NCBI RefSeq assembly: GCF_026213295.1
Contig: NC_079427.1
Coordinates: 30,649,184 to 30,713,183, forward strand
Origin: Gadus chalcogrammus
Lineage: Eukaryota > Chordata > Actinopteri > Gadiformes > Gadidae
Direction: 5' to 3'
Length of the DNA stretch: 64,000 nt
Under the pieces are notes generated by a model. It saw nothing but the letters and a program-made list of their open reading frames with translations. It was not told where the DNA came from and searched no databases. How positions within the stretch are numbered: the stretch's first letter is position 1; each line of letters opens with the position of its first letter. The position numbers and the translations under genes are program-made. Of the stretch, positions 1 to 10,131 are shown in pieces.

Positions 1-424
1 AGCTGGCGCTTGTGGGGCAGGACATCGCTCCATGAGCCCGCTGCCCGAGGCCGTTGCTGGCCGCGCGCCGCAGCCTGCGATGGAGGCGGGCGGGGCTGGT
101 AAGCCGGACGAGGTTGCCTTTTAAAAAGCAATGTAGGGCTGGCTCGATCCATAATACGAGGTTTATTGACGGCCTGCCTACGTGTAGCGGGAGATGCGTG
201 TGAAACATTTAGGCCGAGCCGATAGGCTCCGGCGTTAACTGGGGTGTGGGGAGAAAACAGGCGTCTTTAGTAAAGAGGTGTTTCTCGCTGTCACACGTTT
301 CTCCCTCGCCCCGTAATTGCCTTCGCCGGCGCTTTTGGGGTGGGACATAGCCCCATGAGCCCGCTGCCCGGGGCCTTTGCTGGACGCTCGCCGCAGCCTG
401 CGATGGAGGCGGGCGGGGCTGGAA
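1..424. repeat. direct duplication of about 101 bp within the DIRS ORF1 end
   Basis: Positions 1-101 match 324-424 closely; both contain GAGCCCGCTGCCCG and CAGCCTGCGATGGAGG. The copies are 323 bp apart and differ at scattered sites. This is either a tandem duplication inside the element or the edge of a rearrangement. Confidence 0.8.
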
Positions 425-1629
425 AGCCTGGGGGCCAGGAGGAGGAGCTGCCGGCGGCGTCGTGACAGTGGCCTATGGCGGCGACAGGAGCCTGGAGCGG
501 AGCGCCGCTGCCCGGGTGGAGGCGGAGGGCGGGAGACGTGTCTCCGGAATTTCTCTGCCTCCTCGGAAGCAGCCTGCATGTCATCCACCCTAGATGACAG
601 ACGGGAACCGAACAGCCCGTCCGGGCTGATGGGGCACTCCAGTAACTGTTGCCTCATCGGCTCAGGGATGCCCGGGGTCTGCTGCAGCCACAGGTTCCTC
701 TGTATGCCAACACCGCGCCGGTGGAGCAGAGGCAGAGGATGACACCGGCGGTTTTCGCCACGTCGACTGCCTGTTCGGCCAGACGATGAGGGTCAGCCGC
801 CATGGTGGAGATGTTAGGTTTCAGCAGGGCGATGTTATTCATAACAGCCTCTTGCTGCATCTTACACTGATGCGCTATGTCTGTAAGCTTGGCCGTCAGC
901 TGGTCTTTGGGAGTGGGGCAGCGGTCGCTGAGCCCCGGCTTCACTCCAAAGACAGCACAGCAGCGGGATCCAGCGGCGGTACCGCCCTGTAACCCCGGTC
1001 TGTCAGACCCTCCGTTTTCGTGACCTGGATAAACTTTTTCACCGGGGCCCCGAGCTTCCCGTGCTCCGCTCTAGCCCCACTGAGGTACAGTCTGATGGCG
1101 GGAAACATCGGCCAGATCGGGTCGAGACGGGCGGGGCGTGTCGCGGCCTCGAGCCCCCAGATGCCATGCAGCTGGTCCGGGCGTTGGGGGGCCTGAGGCA
1201 TGGGCACCGCAAGGCAATGGTTTGCAGCTGCCCTGGCGATAATGGCCGGTAGCTCTGCCACCAAAGCTCCAACCACTGGAAGTGAGGTGGCGGCAGAGAC
1301 GGGCAATGCTGCTGCCCCGGGCCTCCCCATTCGGAGAGGGGAAGCCGGGGGAGACGCCCCCTCCTCGTCGCGGTCGGAGTCATCCGACTCCGAGCTCACA
1401 AGGAGAGAGGGGGCATCGTCGAGTGGGACAGTAAAGTCATCGGCCCATTCAGCAATGGCGGCGGCAGTGTCGGCTCTGCGCTGTCTGTCGTCCGACGGCA
1501 ATGTCGCACAATGCCGACACAGACGGCATGTTCATGCCCAAGGCAGCCCTCGCACACCTCATGGCCATCATACAGCAAGATGTAATTCGTGTTACATGTC
1601 TTGCAGATGCGGGTCGTCTTCGAGTCCAT
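235..1629 (-). pseudogene. DIRS ORF1 (gag-like) remnant, frameshifted
   Basis: Start ATG at 1629 (minus), just after the leader. The N-terminus has paired cysteines (CKTCNTN, then CEGCLG) with DGHE between them, the zinc-finger-like start typical of vertebrate DIRS ORF1. An acidic stretch (SESDDSDRDEE), a WPMFPAIR segment, a VAKTAG segment and then ISPDGLFGS with a charged QAASEEAEKFRRH segment follow in the order known for fish DIRS gag. The product is spread over consecutive minus-strand segments in shifting frames (1396-1629, 941-1501, 654-944, 235-657), so at least three indels break it. It probably bound RNA and formed the particle. Family assignment is from remembered motif order, not a search. 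Confidence 0.72.
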
Positions 1630-1889
1630 AGTATCTATTTATATGCTTGCTACAAGATCGTCCTGAAGAAAAATGGGAGCAGAACGTCCGCCGGCGCACT
1701 GTTATATGTGCGGACTGCAGACGTGATTGAGGCCCACGCTGTTGGTGGGCGGGGATTACACATTTTTCTGTGCTACGGCTCGCACCTAGGGAAAACATAA
1801 TAGCGATAGCCTTAAAAGGCAAAGCCTATACGACATAGAACCACACACTTTCGCGTTACCTTATGCACGCAGATTTCCTCCCGAAAACT

Positions 1890-2290
1890 GACCGTCATCG
1901 TGTAAACGTAGCCTAAGTGCACTAATTTTCAGATGTCAGTGTTGTTCCTAATCTAATACTCCGTGGTGCACTAACCGGAAATACGATCCCGACTGCCGCT
2001 GCGGCTCCTCGCCATCAATAAACATCCCGCTTTGAACGGTGAACTCTTTACGCCTAGCAGCTATAAAATCTATAAAAGTTATAAAAACTACAAAATGACT
2101 ATTAATGCAGGCTATGTGGAAAATGCGCCGACTTAGGCTCAGCCCTCTTCTCTACATAGCTAAGATGGCTGCCGTTGAGTACGAAAAGTCGATCCACACT
2201 TCGGTTTGTTTTCGCCCAATCTAAATTGGAACGCCCTACGTACTCAAAGTAGTACGAATAGAATGGATATTCATTGGAACACAGCAATTG
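1890..2290 (-). repeat. degenerate copy of MITE family A
   Basis: The block with AAACATCCCGC, AACTCTTTACGCC and AAGATGGCTGCCGTTGAGTAC matches, in reverse orientation, the intact family A element at 17015-17526. Its ends are eroded. No coding potential was seen. Confidence 0.7.
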
Positions 2291-2339
2291 ACTTTGCATG
2301 GCTTGCTCGCAAAATGCATTGTGGGTCCGTCCGTCCGTG

Positions 2340-2885
2340 GCCTGCGTCAAAAAGTTGAGGAATGTTCACTTTTTCAGGCAGCGGCGGATCCGTCGGCTGT
2401 ATGCGTCTAGAGATTAGTCCCCTATACGTCAGACACGCCCTCGGTCATCCGTTGACGGACTCATGTAGTGCGCCTTGTAGTGTGAACAAGACGTTGCGCC
2501 TTGTTCACACTACATGCGTCCGTCGGCGGATGGCCGAGGGCGTGTCGGACGTATAGGGGACTAGTCTTTGTAGATGCATACTGCCGCCAATAAAATCGTT
2601 TCCCGCTACAAAGCTGATGTGTGGATATAAAGAGCGGAGGACACAAACAACAGGTGACTAAAACCAATCCTATTATTCCACATTTCTTATTAAATATAGA
2701 ACGGCCGGATTTTTCCTGCTTCTTCCTGCTTGTTATTGCAAAATGGATCCAGGAAACGCGTGGAGCGTATATGCATAACCACGATCTGATTGGCCGAAGC
2801 AAGGGCGAAAATTGGGTCCCCTCCAATTTTCGAGACAGGCGCATTTGTCCCACCCAAAAATTATACCGCAAAATATCTGATTTTT
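2340..2885. repeat. MITE family B copy with an inverted, duplicated head
   Basis: Shares GCGGATGGCCGAGGGCGTGT, GACACAAACAACAGGTGAC and TGCAAAATGGATCCAGGAAA with the complete copy at 41707-42149. The head (TTGTTCACACTACATGCG...) also occurs inverted just upstream (about 2400-2500), giving a hairpin around 2490. A third partial copy lies at 4535-4690. Confidence 0.75.
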
Positions 2886-2896
2886 AAATATTTTAG

Positions 2897-3018
2897 ACGT
2901 TGTATGCCCCCCACGGAGCCTTTAAGGCAGCGCGCAGGGTTGGGGGCGGTTGGGGGTTAAGGCCTTCAGGCTGGAAACGCATTTGAATCGCTGCCTAGAA
3001 GGCTAAGTTGGGGGCATA
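2897..3018. repeat. short palindromic element, about 120 bp
   Basis: Ends TATGCCCCCCAC and TTGGGGGCATA are near-inverted copies. Inside, GCCTTTAAGGCAGCG pairs with CGCTGCCTAGAAGGC. It looks like a tiny MITE; family unknown. Confidence 0.55.
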
Positions 3019-3115
3019 AAGCCTGATTTCCACCGGGGACGTAAGCGCCGCGGAACGGCTGCGCCGCGGTCACCGCTGCTGATCACTGCCACTCTAATCG
3101 CTTGATCTCGTGATC
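3013..3115 (+). repeat. terminal fragment of the GC-rich MITE family found at 36.9-37.4 kb
   Basis: CTGATTTCCACCGG, GCGCCGCGG, CACCGCTGCTGATC and CACTCTAATC occur in the same order as in the inverted right end of the element at 36863-37455. Confidence 0.6.
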
Positions 3116-3440
3116 TCGCGTGAATACGGCTATCTCCTTTACTTTACAGTAAAGTAAAGGACAAAAGCCGATTTGATCTAAGTGACTGTAAAAATAACAT
3201 AATTTTTCTATTAACTTAACCCATGTCATTTGAAAACGAGTAACGTCACACATCTCCCACATCTAGAAAGGAGTTATTCTGTCTGTATGTTTTTCCCTTG
3301 TTCTTCACAATCCCAGTATTTTTCTATGCCTTATTAATCTCCACTGCTTTCATATTAGAGATCAGATGAAGTCCAGCTGGACACTAGTGAGGTTGAATCA
3401 GGGAAAGCCAGCACTGCAGAGTTGCAGGTAGGTGCTACCT
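3116..3440. other. no recognisable feature
   Basis: AT-rich sequence with no coding signal, no terminal repeats and no match elsewhere in the window. It contains a local inverted repeat, TTTACTTTA / TAAAGTAAA, at about 3140. Confidence 0.5.
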
Positions 3441-3870
3441 GCAGTCCCTCCAGTAAAATGCGGCATAATCAAGGCCAAAATTCCTTGATTATGCAGCATA
3501 TTTATGCAATTTTTTGCGATGAAATTGTGGGAACTTGCAAAAATTGCGGGAACTTCTGAATTAATGCGGGAACTTGCAAAAAATGCAGCTTTTCAATGAA
3601 GTTCACGTCGCGTAATTCCGTCACTTCATAACGTTCCCATGGCAACAGGGGGAAATGGCTGCTCTTGTGTGAAGTAAACGCAACATTTTAACATTCTGCC
3701 AAGATATGTGTGACTTTTTTGCAACGAAAATGCAGGGATTATGAAAGCCTGCAAGCCCCCCATATTTTGCACGGAAATCGGCAATATATGCGGTGAAAGT
3801 GCGGCATATTCGGAAAAAATGCGGCCCCCTCATATTTATGCGGGCTTTGGCTGGTTAGACAATAAGTCAA
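3440..3870. repeat. unclassified AT-rich repeat with internal GGGAACTTGCAAA words
   Basis: GGGAACTTGCAAAAA occurs repeatedly at about 3530-3580. ATGCGGCATAAT, TATGCGGTGAAAG and ATGCGGCCCCC words recur along the stretch. It looks like an old transposon; no ends or target duplication could be fixed. Confidence 0.4.
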
Positions 3871-3924
3871 TTTGCAAGCAATTCGCGGCTGCAAATGACA
3901 GGAGGAGAAAACATTTTGGCTCTT

Positions 3925-3990
3925 TTGCCTAGGCCATTGTTTTTCAACCTTTTGTGTGCCACGGCACGTTTGACACTGTTGGATAACACT
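3925..3990. repeat. hAT-like terminal fragment
   Basis: CCATTGTTTTTCAACCTTTTG followed by TGCCACGGCAC resembles the widespread hAT terminus that ends in a 'gtggttctcaacctttt' type sequence. Only one end is present. Confidence 0.4.
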
Positions 3991-4535
3991 ACAGTGCTAT
4001 TTAGCTTTTATTTGTATCAGAATCAGAATTTATATTTATCAGTTCATTACATCCACTCTAATGTCGTTTTCGTTTACCTTCACACACACCAATTAGTTAG
4101 TGGAAATGTGGAATAATATCACATACTCAAGTAAAAACAAGTTGGTGTATATGTTAAAATTCTGGATGCTGTTTTTCCCTTTAACCTTTGCCTGTGTGTT
4201 CATTGAGGCATAAGATACAACTAAGAAAAGAAAAGGTATTCAGAAAATACGAATTCAAGTTTAGATCAATATTCCTCCCATGTTATTTATCAGTCTACAA
4301 ACTGTATGATAAGGCCTGCAATTAAAGAATTGATTTGATATGTATCAGTTCAATGCTGCCATTCAAAATGTGTTTTCCTTTACAAATGTATATTTTTAGA
4401 AGAATAAAATACATTTGTGAATGTTTTGCAGTGTAGCTCATTTATGACATATTTCTCTTCGAACCATTAATGGACCTGTCAGGTTTCCGATATGTGTCCC
4501 CTCGTTAAACTCGTTCCTACCCCCCTGGGCCGAAG
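3990..4535. other. AT-rich sequence without recognisable features
   Basis: No ORF with family similarity, no terminal repeats and no second copy in the window. Confidence 0.5.
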
Positions 4536-4690
4536 TATCCGGCGCTGCCTGAAAAGTTTAACATTCTCAACTTTTTGACGCAGGCCACGGAGCCGAATAG
4601 ACGGACGGACCCAAAATGCATTTCGCGGGCGCCCCATGCAAAGTCAATGAGATCCGCCAACGGACGGAGGTAATGTGAACAAGCCCTGAA
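4535..4690. repeat. partial MITE family B copy (right end)
   Basis: GGCGCTGCCTGAAAAGTT, CTCAACTTTTTGACGCAGG and GCCCCATGCAAAGTCAATGA match the right part of the complete family B element at 41707-42149. Confidence 0.75.
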
Positions 4691-5105
4691 CAAACAACAC
4701 CGTCCGACAGCTCCGACTCCTCCGCTCAGTGACCGCGTTTCATATGCAAGAGTGATCGATATGTAAACGACCGATCACCAGAGAATGGTTCTTACCTGGA
4801 GATGACGTGTTCAGCGTGTCTTGAGCGAAAAGTTTCCCTTGTCGTGGATGGTTGGGAACGCAAATATGTAGAGCTTTAGGCTACTCTGGGTACAGAACGC
4901 ATGCACACAGGGCTTTACTCTGGCTACTGAACGAACACACACATGCAGCGCTTCTCTAGGCGGACTGAACTCCGCCCTCTGGAAGACGCGCGAGGATCAC
5001 CGGCCACATGATTACATCAACACAAACTGAGTCCCCCCCGTCTCTGAAAGGCAGATGTGGTGTCAAGTGGCCAGTGATCGCTAACGCAAGAAAAAAAGAC
5101 TCACC
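4690..5105. other. no recognisable feature
   Basis: Holds a short pair of diverged repeats (TGGGTACAGAACGCATGCACAC and TGGCTACTGAACGAACACACA types, 4880-4950) but no gene signal. Confidence 0.45.
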
Positions 5106-5307
5106 CACTACTGCGGGGTATTCCACGAACGGAGGTTTAACAAACACAGAGTTAACGCTGAACTGTAGTTTGATTGACCCTGTGCCAACTAAACCAGAGC
5201 TGTAGGTTCCACCGCACGGGTTATGTATTAGTTCAATCAACACGGGGTTGGTTAACACAGGGTTGTGCGCGTCCACGCCAAACCTATAAAGACGTGATGT
5301 ATGGATA

Positions 5308-6270
5308 ATGGAAACCCTGATCGAAATGGCGAAACGGGCCGCTTATTTCAATTAAATGGAACTCCAGGTTCTCCTGGAGAGCTATGACGAGGAGAAGGAC
5401 ATTACCACAAGAAAAGGGACGCCAAAGCCTCTGCAACCCAGACAAGCCAAAGCCTGGCAGCGGATCACTGACCGCGTAAATGCGTAAGATGTCAAAAGCA
5501 TGATTCTTAATATTTGAGCCATGAATCTAGGCCTATTAATATCCAAGTTAAGCATTCTTAATGTTCCTACCACATAACCCCTTTCTTCTAAAAAAATATG
5601 TATTCCGATGGCTCCCAATCGGTCAGCGGATCAAGTAAAAATGAAGTATAAAAGCATCATACAAACTGTTAAGCTTTTCCTACCATCGTGTAGGTATATT
5701 TTGTCAGTCCAGCATTTAAATTGTCATACCATAGGCCTATTTGTGACTCCGACAGTCGGAAGGCTGGATCGGGCCCTCAAATTGTCCCCGGTGGAGGAGC
5801 TGGCGATATACATAAATTCTGGGCGCCCTGGCATAGGACATGTACCTGGATGTACCTCCTAAGAGAGTCAAGGGCCATGTGAGGGTACCCCACTGGTTGA
5901 ATGTAGGTTTTTCTGTTTTTCTTGTATTTTAGATTTTGTTTGTCTTCGAAGTAACACATGCAAACCATGTGCGGACCACAACGCAAATGTTCCTAATGTT
6001 ATTTTTTTGGTAACTGGGTAGAAAACCTATAAGTGATTATTCATCAACTTCACAGATCAAGATGGATTAGTGGTTGTAATGGAGCCGCAGGCTACGATCG
6101 AACATTCTCCAGTGGATGTAAGTCCGTTCTGACTATTTTATACTTTCTGTTGTAAGCGCCTCTCGGCATACTCAGCCAATATTGCTCTTCGTATGATAGG
6201 AGGCCGATGGAAATCTTAGTCCGGACGACGTGGATGGGTCATCTGAAAGGACTGAGATGTGCTCAGCATC
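5308..6270 (+). pseudogene. Myb/SANT-like (NAIF1-type) transposon accessory gene, broken
   Basis: From ATG at 5308 the frame reads a basic helix and then MELQVLLESYDEEKD and KAWQRITDRVNA, the pattern of Myb/SANT-like DNA-binding domains carried as a second gene by fish Harbinger elements. It ends at a GT donor (5484, GC|gtaaga). A following segment (about 5608-5670) encodes ADQVKMKYKSIIQ, the usual continuation of that domain. Short downstream segments look like exons: about 6058-6117 ending GTGGAT|gtaagt, and about 6200-6262 after a GATAG acceptor, encoding EADGNLSPDDVDGSSE. An in-frame TAA at 5353-5355 interrupts the first exon, so the gene is probably dead. In this family such proteins bind the transposon ends and help import the transposase; that role is known for Harbinger, not shown here. 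Confidence 0.55.
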
Positions 6271-6425
6271 TCCAACATTATAGAGAGAAACCATTTGCAA
6301 AAAACGGAGGGCTACGCAAATAGTCTGGAGTGAACTGAGGCCAGGTCCTCGATGGGTAGTGTGGCTAATATGTAGGCCATCTGGCCGTGGCCGTTGGCCG
6401 TTTTCACACCTAACCGTGCTCAAAT

Positions 6426-6922
6426 GCACTCACACTAGGCCATCTGGCCGTGGCCGTTGGGCGTCGCGACTGTGGCCTGGCCACGGTAGGCTCTTGTACA
6501 TACGTCATCACGTCGTAAGTAACACGTCATCACCAAGCGTCCGCTGCATGGACCATAATAAAGTCTGCCGCCAGTCAGAGTTCTAACAACAATGGACAAC
6601 AACACACAGAACACAGTTCGCACTTTGCTGAGTCTGTTGCTTATTTGGATATATGTTTACCGTTTAATGGGAAAGAAGGCTCGTCGCTTTTATTATGTCC
6701 GTGGTCGTCGCATGGACTATACGTCATCCAGCTCAGGTTGCGTAGCCATGCGTGTGTGCGTGTCGGCTCATTAGCATCTGTACCGTAGCGGCCCGTGCCG
6801 TAGCAGCACACCTCTCCCAAGTGGCCAAATTGGCCAGACTGGCCACACTCACACTGGCAGATTTGAGCACGGTTAGGTGCTAAAACGGCCACGGCCACGG
6901 CCAGATGGCCTAGTGTGAGTGC
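6426..6922. mobile_element. MITE family C with long inverted termini
   Basis: The left end GCACTCACACTAGGCCATCT has its exact inverse at the right end (ending 6922). Just outside the left end, 6370-6425 repeats part of the terminus, including CACCTAACCGTGCTCAAAT, which pairs with 6863-6908. So the left end carries a tandem partial duplication. A lone family C end occurs near 38975. hAT origin is likely but unproven. Confidence 0.7.
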
Positions 6923-7354
6923 ACCCTTAAGGCTGGAGAAGGCTATTTAAATATGTTAAAAGATTTGCGCGAGAATCTATATCTCCAGCAAAAAGTCATC
7001 CGGATATGCCAAGATGTCGAGCCGTGGTCTTATTAATCGCTCCCAGTGCCTTGCACGAATAACTTGCGCTCCGATATCGCCTCTCATCAAAAGGGCATGC
7101 CATTGTGAACACATGAAATCTGCGGTGAGCGCGGGTTTAAATACCCAAAGCCGGGTTATGTTCAAAACTTAACCTGCGCAAAACCTTCTCCGACCAGGTT
7201 TGTTACAGAGCATAAGTTATGGTTGTCATAGGGCAGGTTTGTTGTGATGAATAATATTTTAGAATTTGAGCGAAAAGTACTAATAGTAATAGCTGTATTG
7301 ATATAGGAACTTTTCAGACAGGCTGTACGAAGTGCGTAACATAGCCTACATTAA

Positions 7355-8494
7355 AGGTCCCATGGCATGAAAATCTCACTTTGAGGTTTTCTAACATTAA
7401 AATTAGTTCCCCTAGCCTGCCTATCGTACCCAAGTGGATAAAACTTGCGTTCGGTTTGAAACAAGCAATAGGTAGGTATCCTGCTCGCCTTTGAAAAAAT
7501 GGAAGCTCAGGCACACTGATTTGTAATGTGGCACCATATGTTGTCATAAGGGGCCAAGATACCTCCCCTTTCTCTGCCTTGCCCGCCCAGAGAATTTGGC
7601 CCGCCAATGAGACAATGAGCTACGACATTGCGAGCGTCACGTGTGTGAGTGTGATTACACAAACTGTAACGCAAGTGTTGTACACTTCTTTGTTATTTGG
7701 ATAACCGTTCTGCTGTTGGTGTTATGGCGCATAACACGTCGGTTCTTTGACGTCTCTGGTATTTCCACAATATCTCAGCCATGGTTGAGATGGAATTGGG
7801 GGGGAGGGAACTTTGGCTTTGACTCCCTGAAGTACATGAACTGTGACATGGAGGAGAAAGGGAATGTTGCCCGCGATTGTCTCCCGGCGGAGCCCCGCTG
7901 CCTGCCGCCCGTTGCCACAAGGCACCACTACCGCGAAGCACCACCGCCCGGCAGCAGGCAGGGGGCAGCCGGCAGCGGGCAGCCGGCAGCGGGTAGTGTG
8001 CGGTGTAGTCTACTTCAGATAGATGTGAAAGTGGAAGAACCAGAGACGTCAGAGAAACTAACGCAGTCGTTTGTGATACATAATATCGTCTGGAGGCGCA
8101 CACAGCTTTTGGCCGTGATAATATGTATTATATGATATAGTTATCTATGTATTATATGATATTATTTAGATATAGAGCTCAAGGACTCCCGCCGGAGCAC
8201 CCGGAGTGTTCTAGAATATGTACAGAACAAAGACTGTGTGCGCCTCGCCATTGCGATACATCCACTGTAAACAGAACGCATGGTACTGTGGCCGCAAGCT
8301 GCTCAGGGCCAAACCCCCAACCTCCTCCTTGACCCGCTTCTCTCCTCCTTCATTTGCATCAAAGCTACAGACACCGAAACGGCGCGTTTGGGGGAAGCTC
8401 AATGTGCGACTAGCTCGTAGAGGATGTAATTCTGCACCACGTGGGGGCCCACTAATATCTATATTAAAGCATAAAGTAGCATGCCATGGGATAT
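7355..8494. mobile_element. TTAA-flanked non-autonomous transposon (family D)
   Basis: TTAA at 7351-7354 and at 8495-8498 flank inverted ends that share TCCCATGGCATG. Inside is GC-rich sequence (CCGGCAGCGGGCAGCC) and words shared with the second copy at 60304-61933, such as TTATTTGGATAACCGTTCTG and TTTTGGCCGTGATAATATG. TTAA targets are typical of piggyBac and Kolobok elements; no transposase is present. Confidence 0.75.
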
Positions 8495-8498
8495 TTAA

Positions 8499-8998
8499 AG
8501 GGGACCTATTATGCTTTTTCGACTTTTATGACCTAAAAACGTTGTTATAATGATTGATAGTCATATTTAACCATACACAAAAAACGATGTAGATTTTCGG
8601 GAACCTCTTCCTCTCATCTGGGCGCTTTCAGAATTCTCTGTCAACGCTCGGTTTTGTCCTTCTCCGCCCCCTCGCCCCCTCGCCCCCGTCCTGCCAAACC
8701 AACTCCGTTGTGATTGGTTACCTTCCTTGAAGCGCACGCGCGGGCAGATTTGACCAGGCATATGGGGGCGCGGCAGGAGTGCATCTACGTAGATGATTTC
8801 CCGGAAATGTGAACAAGTGAATGCAAACGCTGTCCCGAGTGTTTAGCGCTCTGCACAGCCACTCCAGACTGTCAGCTGGGAATACGTTGAAATGCATGTA
8901 CGTCATTATTTGACACTTTAGTATGGTTAAACATGACTATCAATCATTATAACAACGTTTATAGGTCATAAAAGTCGAAAAAGCATAATAGGTCCCCT
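8499..8998. mobile_element. TTAA-flanked MITE (family E) inserted at the end of family D
   Basis: A 500-bp element begins AGGGGACCTATTATGC and ends with the inverse. Inverted termini run about 80 bp (both contain GACTTTTATGACC and CAATCATTATAACAACG types). TTAA at 8495-8498 and 8999-9002 is the target duplication; the left TTAA is also the right target copy of family D. Confidence 0.85.
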
Positions 8999-9002
8999 TT
9001 AA

Positions 9003-10130
9003 AGCATTAATACAAGACTATAAAACGGGACCAAAAATCAAACAATTAAGTCAATAATGGCAGCCAAACTGAGGAAACCTTCAGCCAAGATGTTGTGCTT
9101 TCAATCCCCAATGTCTAAGAGCTACCCCCTGTAGTGTTCAAGAGCATGTCTCAGCCTTACCTTCTTGGCCTGTTTGGGCTAACATGATGAGTCACCTTGG
9201 ATAGGAGGTCTACTTCATGATGATAGTTCATAGTGATCATGTGAGTAGCTATCTCACCACTCACTCTTACAATGGAGGAAGCCTGAGGACACATACAAAG
9301 TCCAATACAAAGAGCTCCAGGCTTGTGGAAGGTGCCTCTGGCGTTATGCTCTGGTGACGTATGCCAGCAGCACACCAAACCCTTGCCACAGAGGGTCTTT
9401 TTTTAAAAAAACACAGGTCCATGCTGTGTTATCTTCACTAGTTTAGTCTAATACCTGTGCCCTAATACACAGCCATGATTAGTTTTGAAATGAGTGAAGA
9501 TGAGAGATGTACCCTCTGTGAAAGGGTCTATTGTAAATGCACACGTGAAGCCCAAACCCATGACACACTGTCTGTCAGGAAGAGCGCCTCCAGGCTTCCT
9601 GTGGCGATACCATCCTGTTTCCTGCCCAGCAGACCACTCTGCATGTGTTCATTCCCCAACACGGGCAGTATGACGCTGCATAGCACACCATCATCTGGCA
9701 GGTCATCCAGGGTTTCGGTCACTTGAGCCACACTAGACTTTGGTTTAATGAGACCGCGGCTGGGGAACCATTGGATAGAGTGACAACAAGCCAACTAGTG
9801 AAACTAAAAACAGTACCTTTTTATTAATTGAGAAACTCAACTGCTACTTGACTCTATAGAGATGCTTTAAGAAAGAGTCTGCTTTTTATCATCAACCTAT
9901 CATGCAGCAGTCGTCGGGGTTTACAGAAGTATGCCCATGTGGACTGGATTGGTTTATACACCAGTGCAACACACAGCATCTTGATCCGTCCCTCTCCGCC
10001 ATGTTCAGTGGCATAGATTTGTCTCCTGCATTATCCAATCGAATAGAGGGATTAACACATCCTATTATATCACCGTTTACATTTAGGGTATCTAGCAGAA
10101 GCTAAACACTTCATACACACATTCACACAC
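9003..10130. other. unrecognised sequence with two coding-like stretches
   Basis: The minus strand at 9157-9378 and 9528-9794 keeps frames of 73 and 88 codons (for example CPQASSIVRVSGEIATH) without recognised similarity. They may be pieces of an old transposon gene. No splice signals, terminal repeats or second copy were found. Confidence 0.3.
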
Positions 10131-10131
10131 T

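Larger units (their letters stand above)
1..1835 (-). mobile_element. DIRS-like retroelement, 5' part, running off the window start
   Basis: The minus strand from about 1835 reads a non-coding leader and then an ORF1 (gag-like) product. DIRS elements use a tyrosine recombinase rather than an integrase; the RT and recombinase parts would lie beyond position 1 and are not visible. The leader (about 1640-1835) has a second, diverged copy in the opposite orientation at 23340-23560, as expected for a dispersed terminal region. The family call rests on the ORF1 product. Confidence 0.72.
5107..7250 (+). mobile_element. Harbinger-like transposon remnant carrying a Myb/SANT-type gene
   Basis: The left end reads GGTATTCCACGAACGGAGG then GGTTTAACAAACACAGAG; the right side (about 7140-7250) holds AACCTGCGCAAAACC and AGGCAGGTTTG-like words, consistent with a decayed terminal inverted repeat. 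Between them lie fragments of a Myb/SANT (NAIF1-like) gene and an inserted MITE at 6426-6922. No DDE transposase is visible. Confidence 0.5.
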
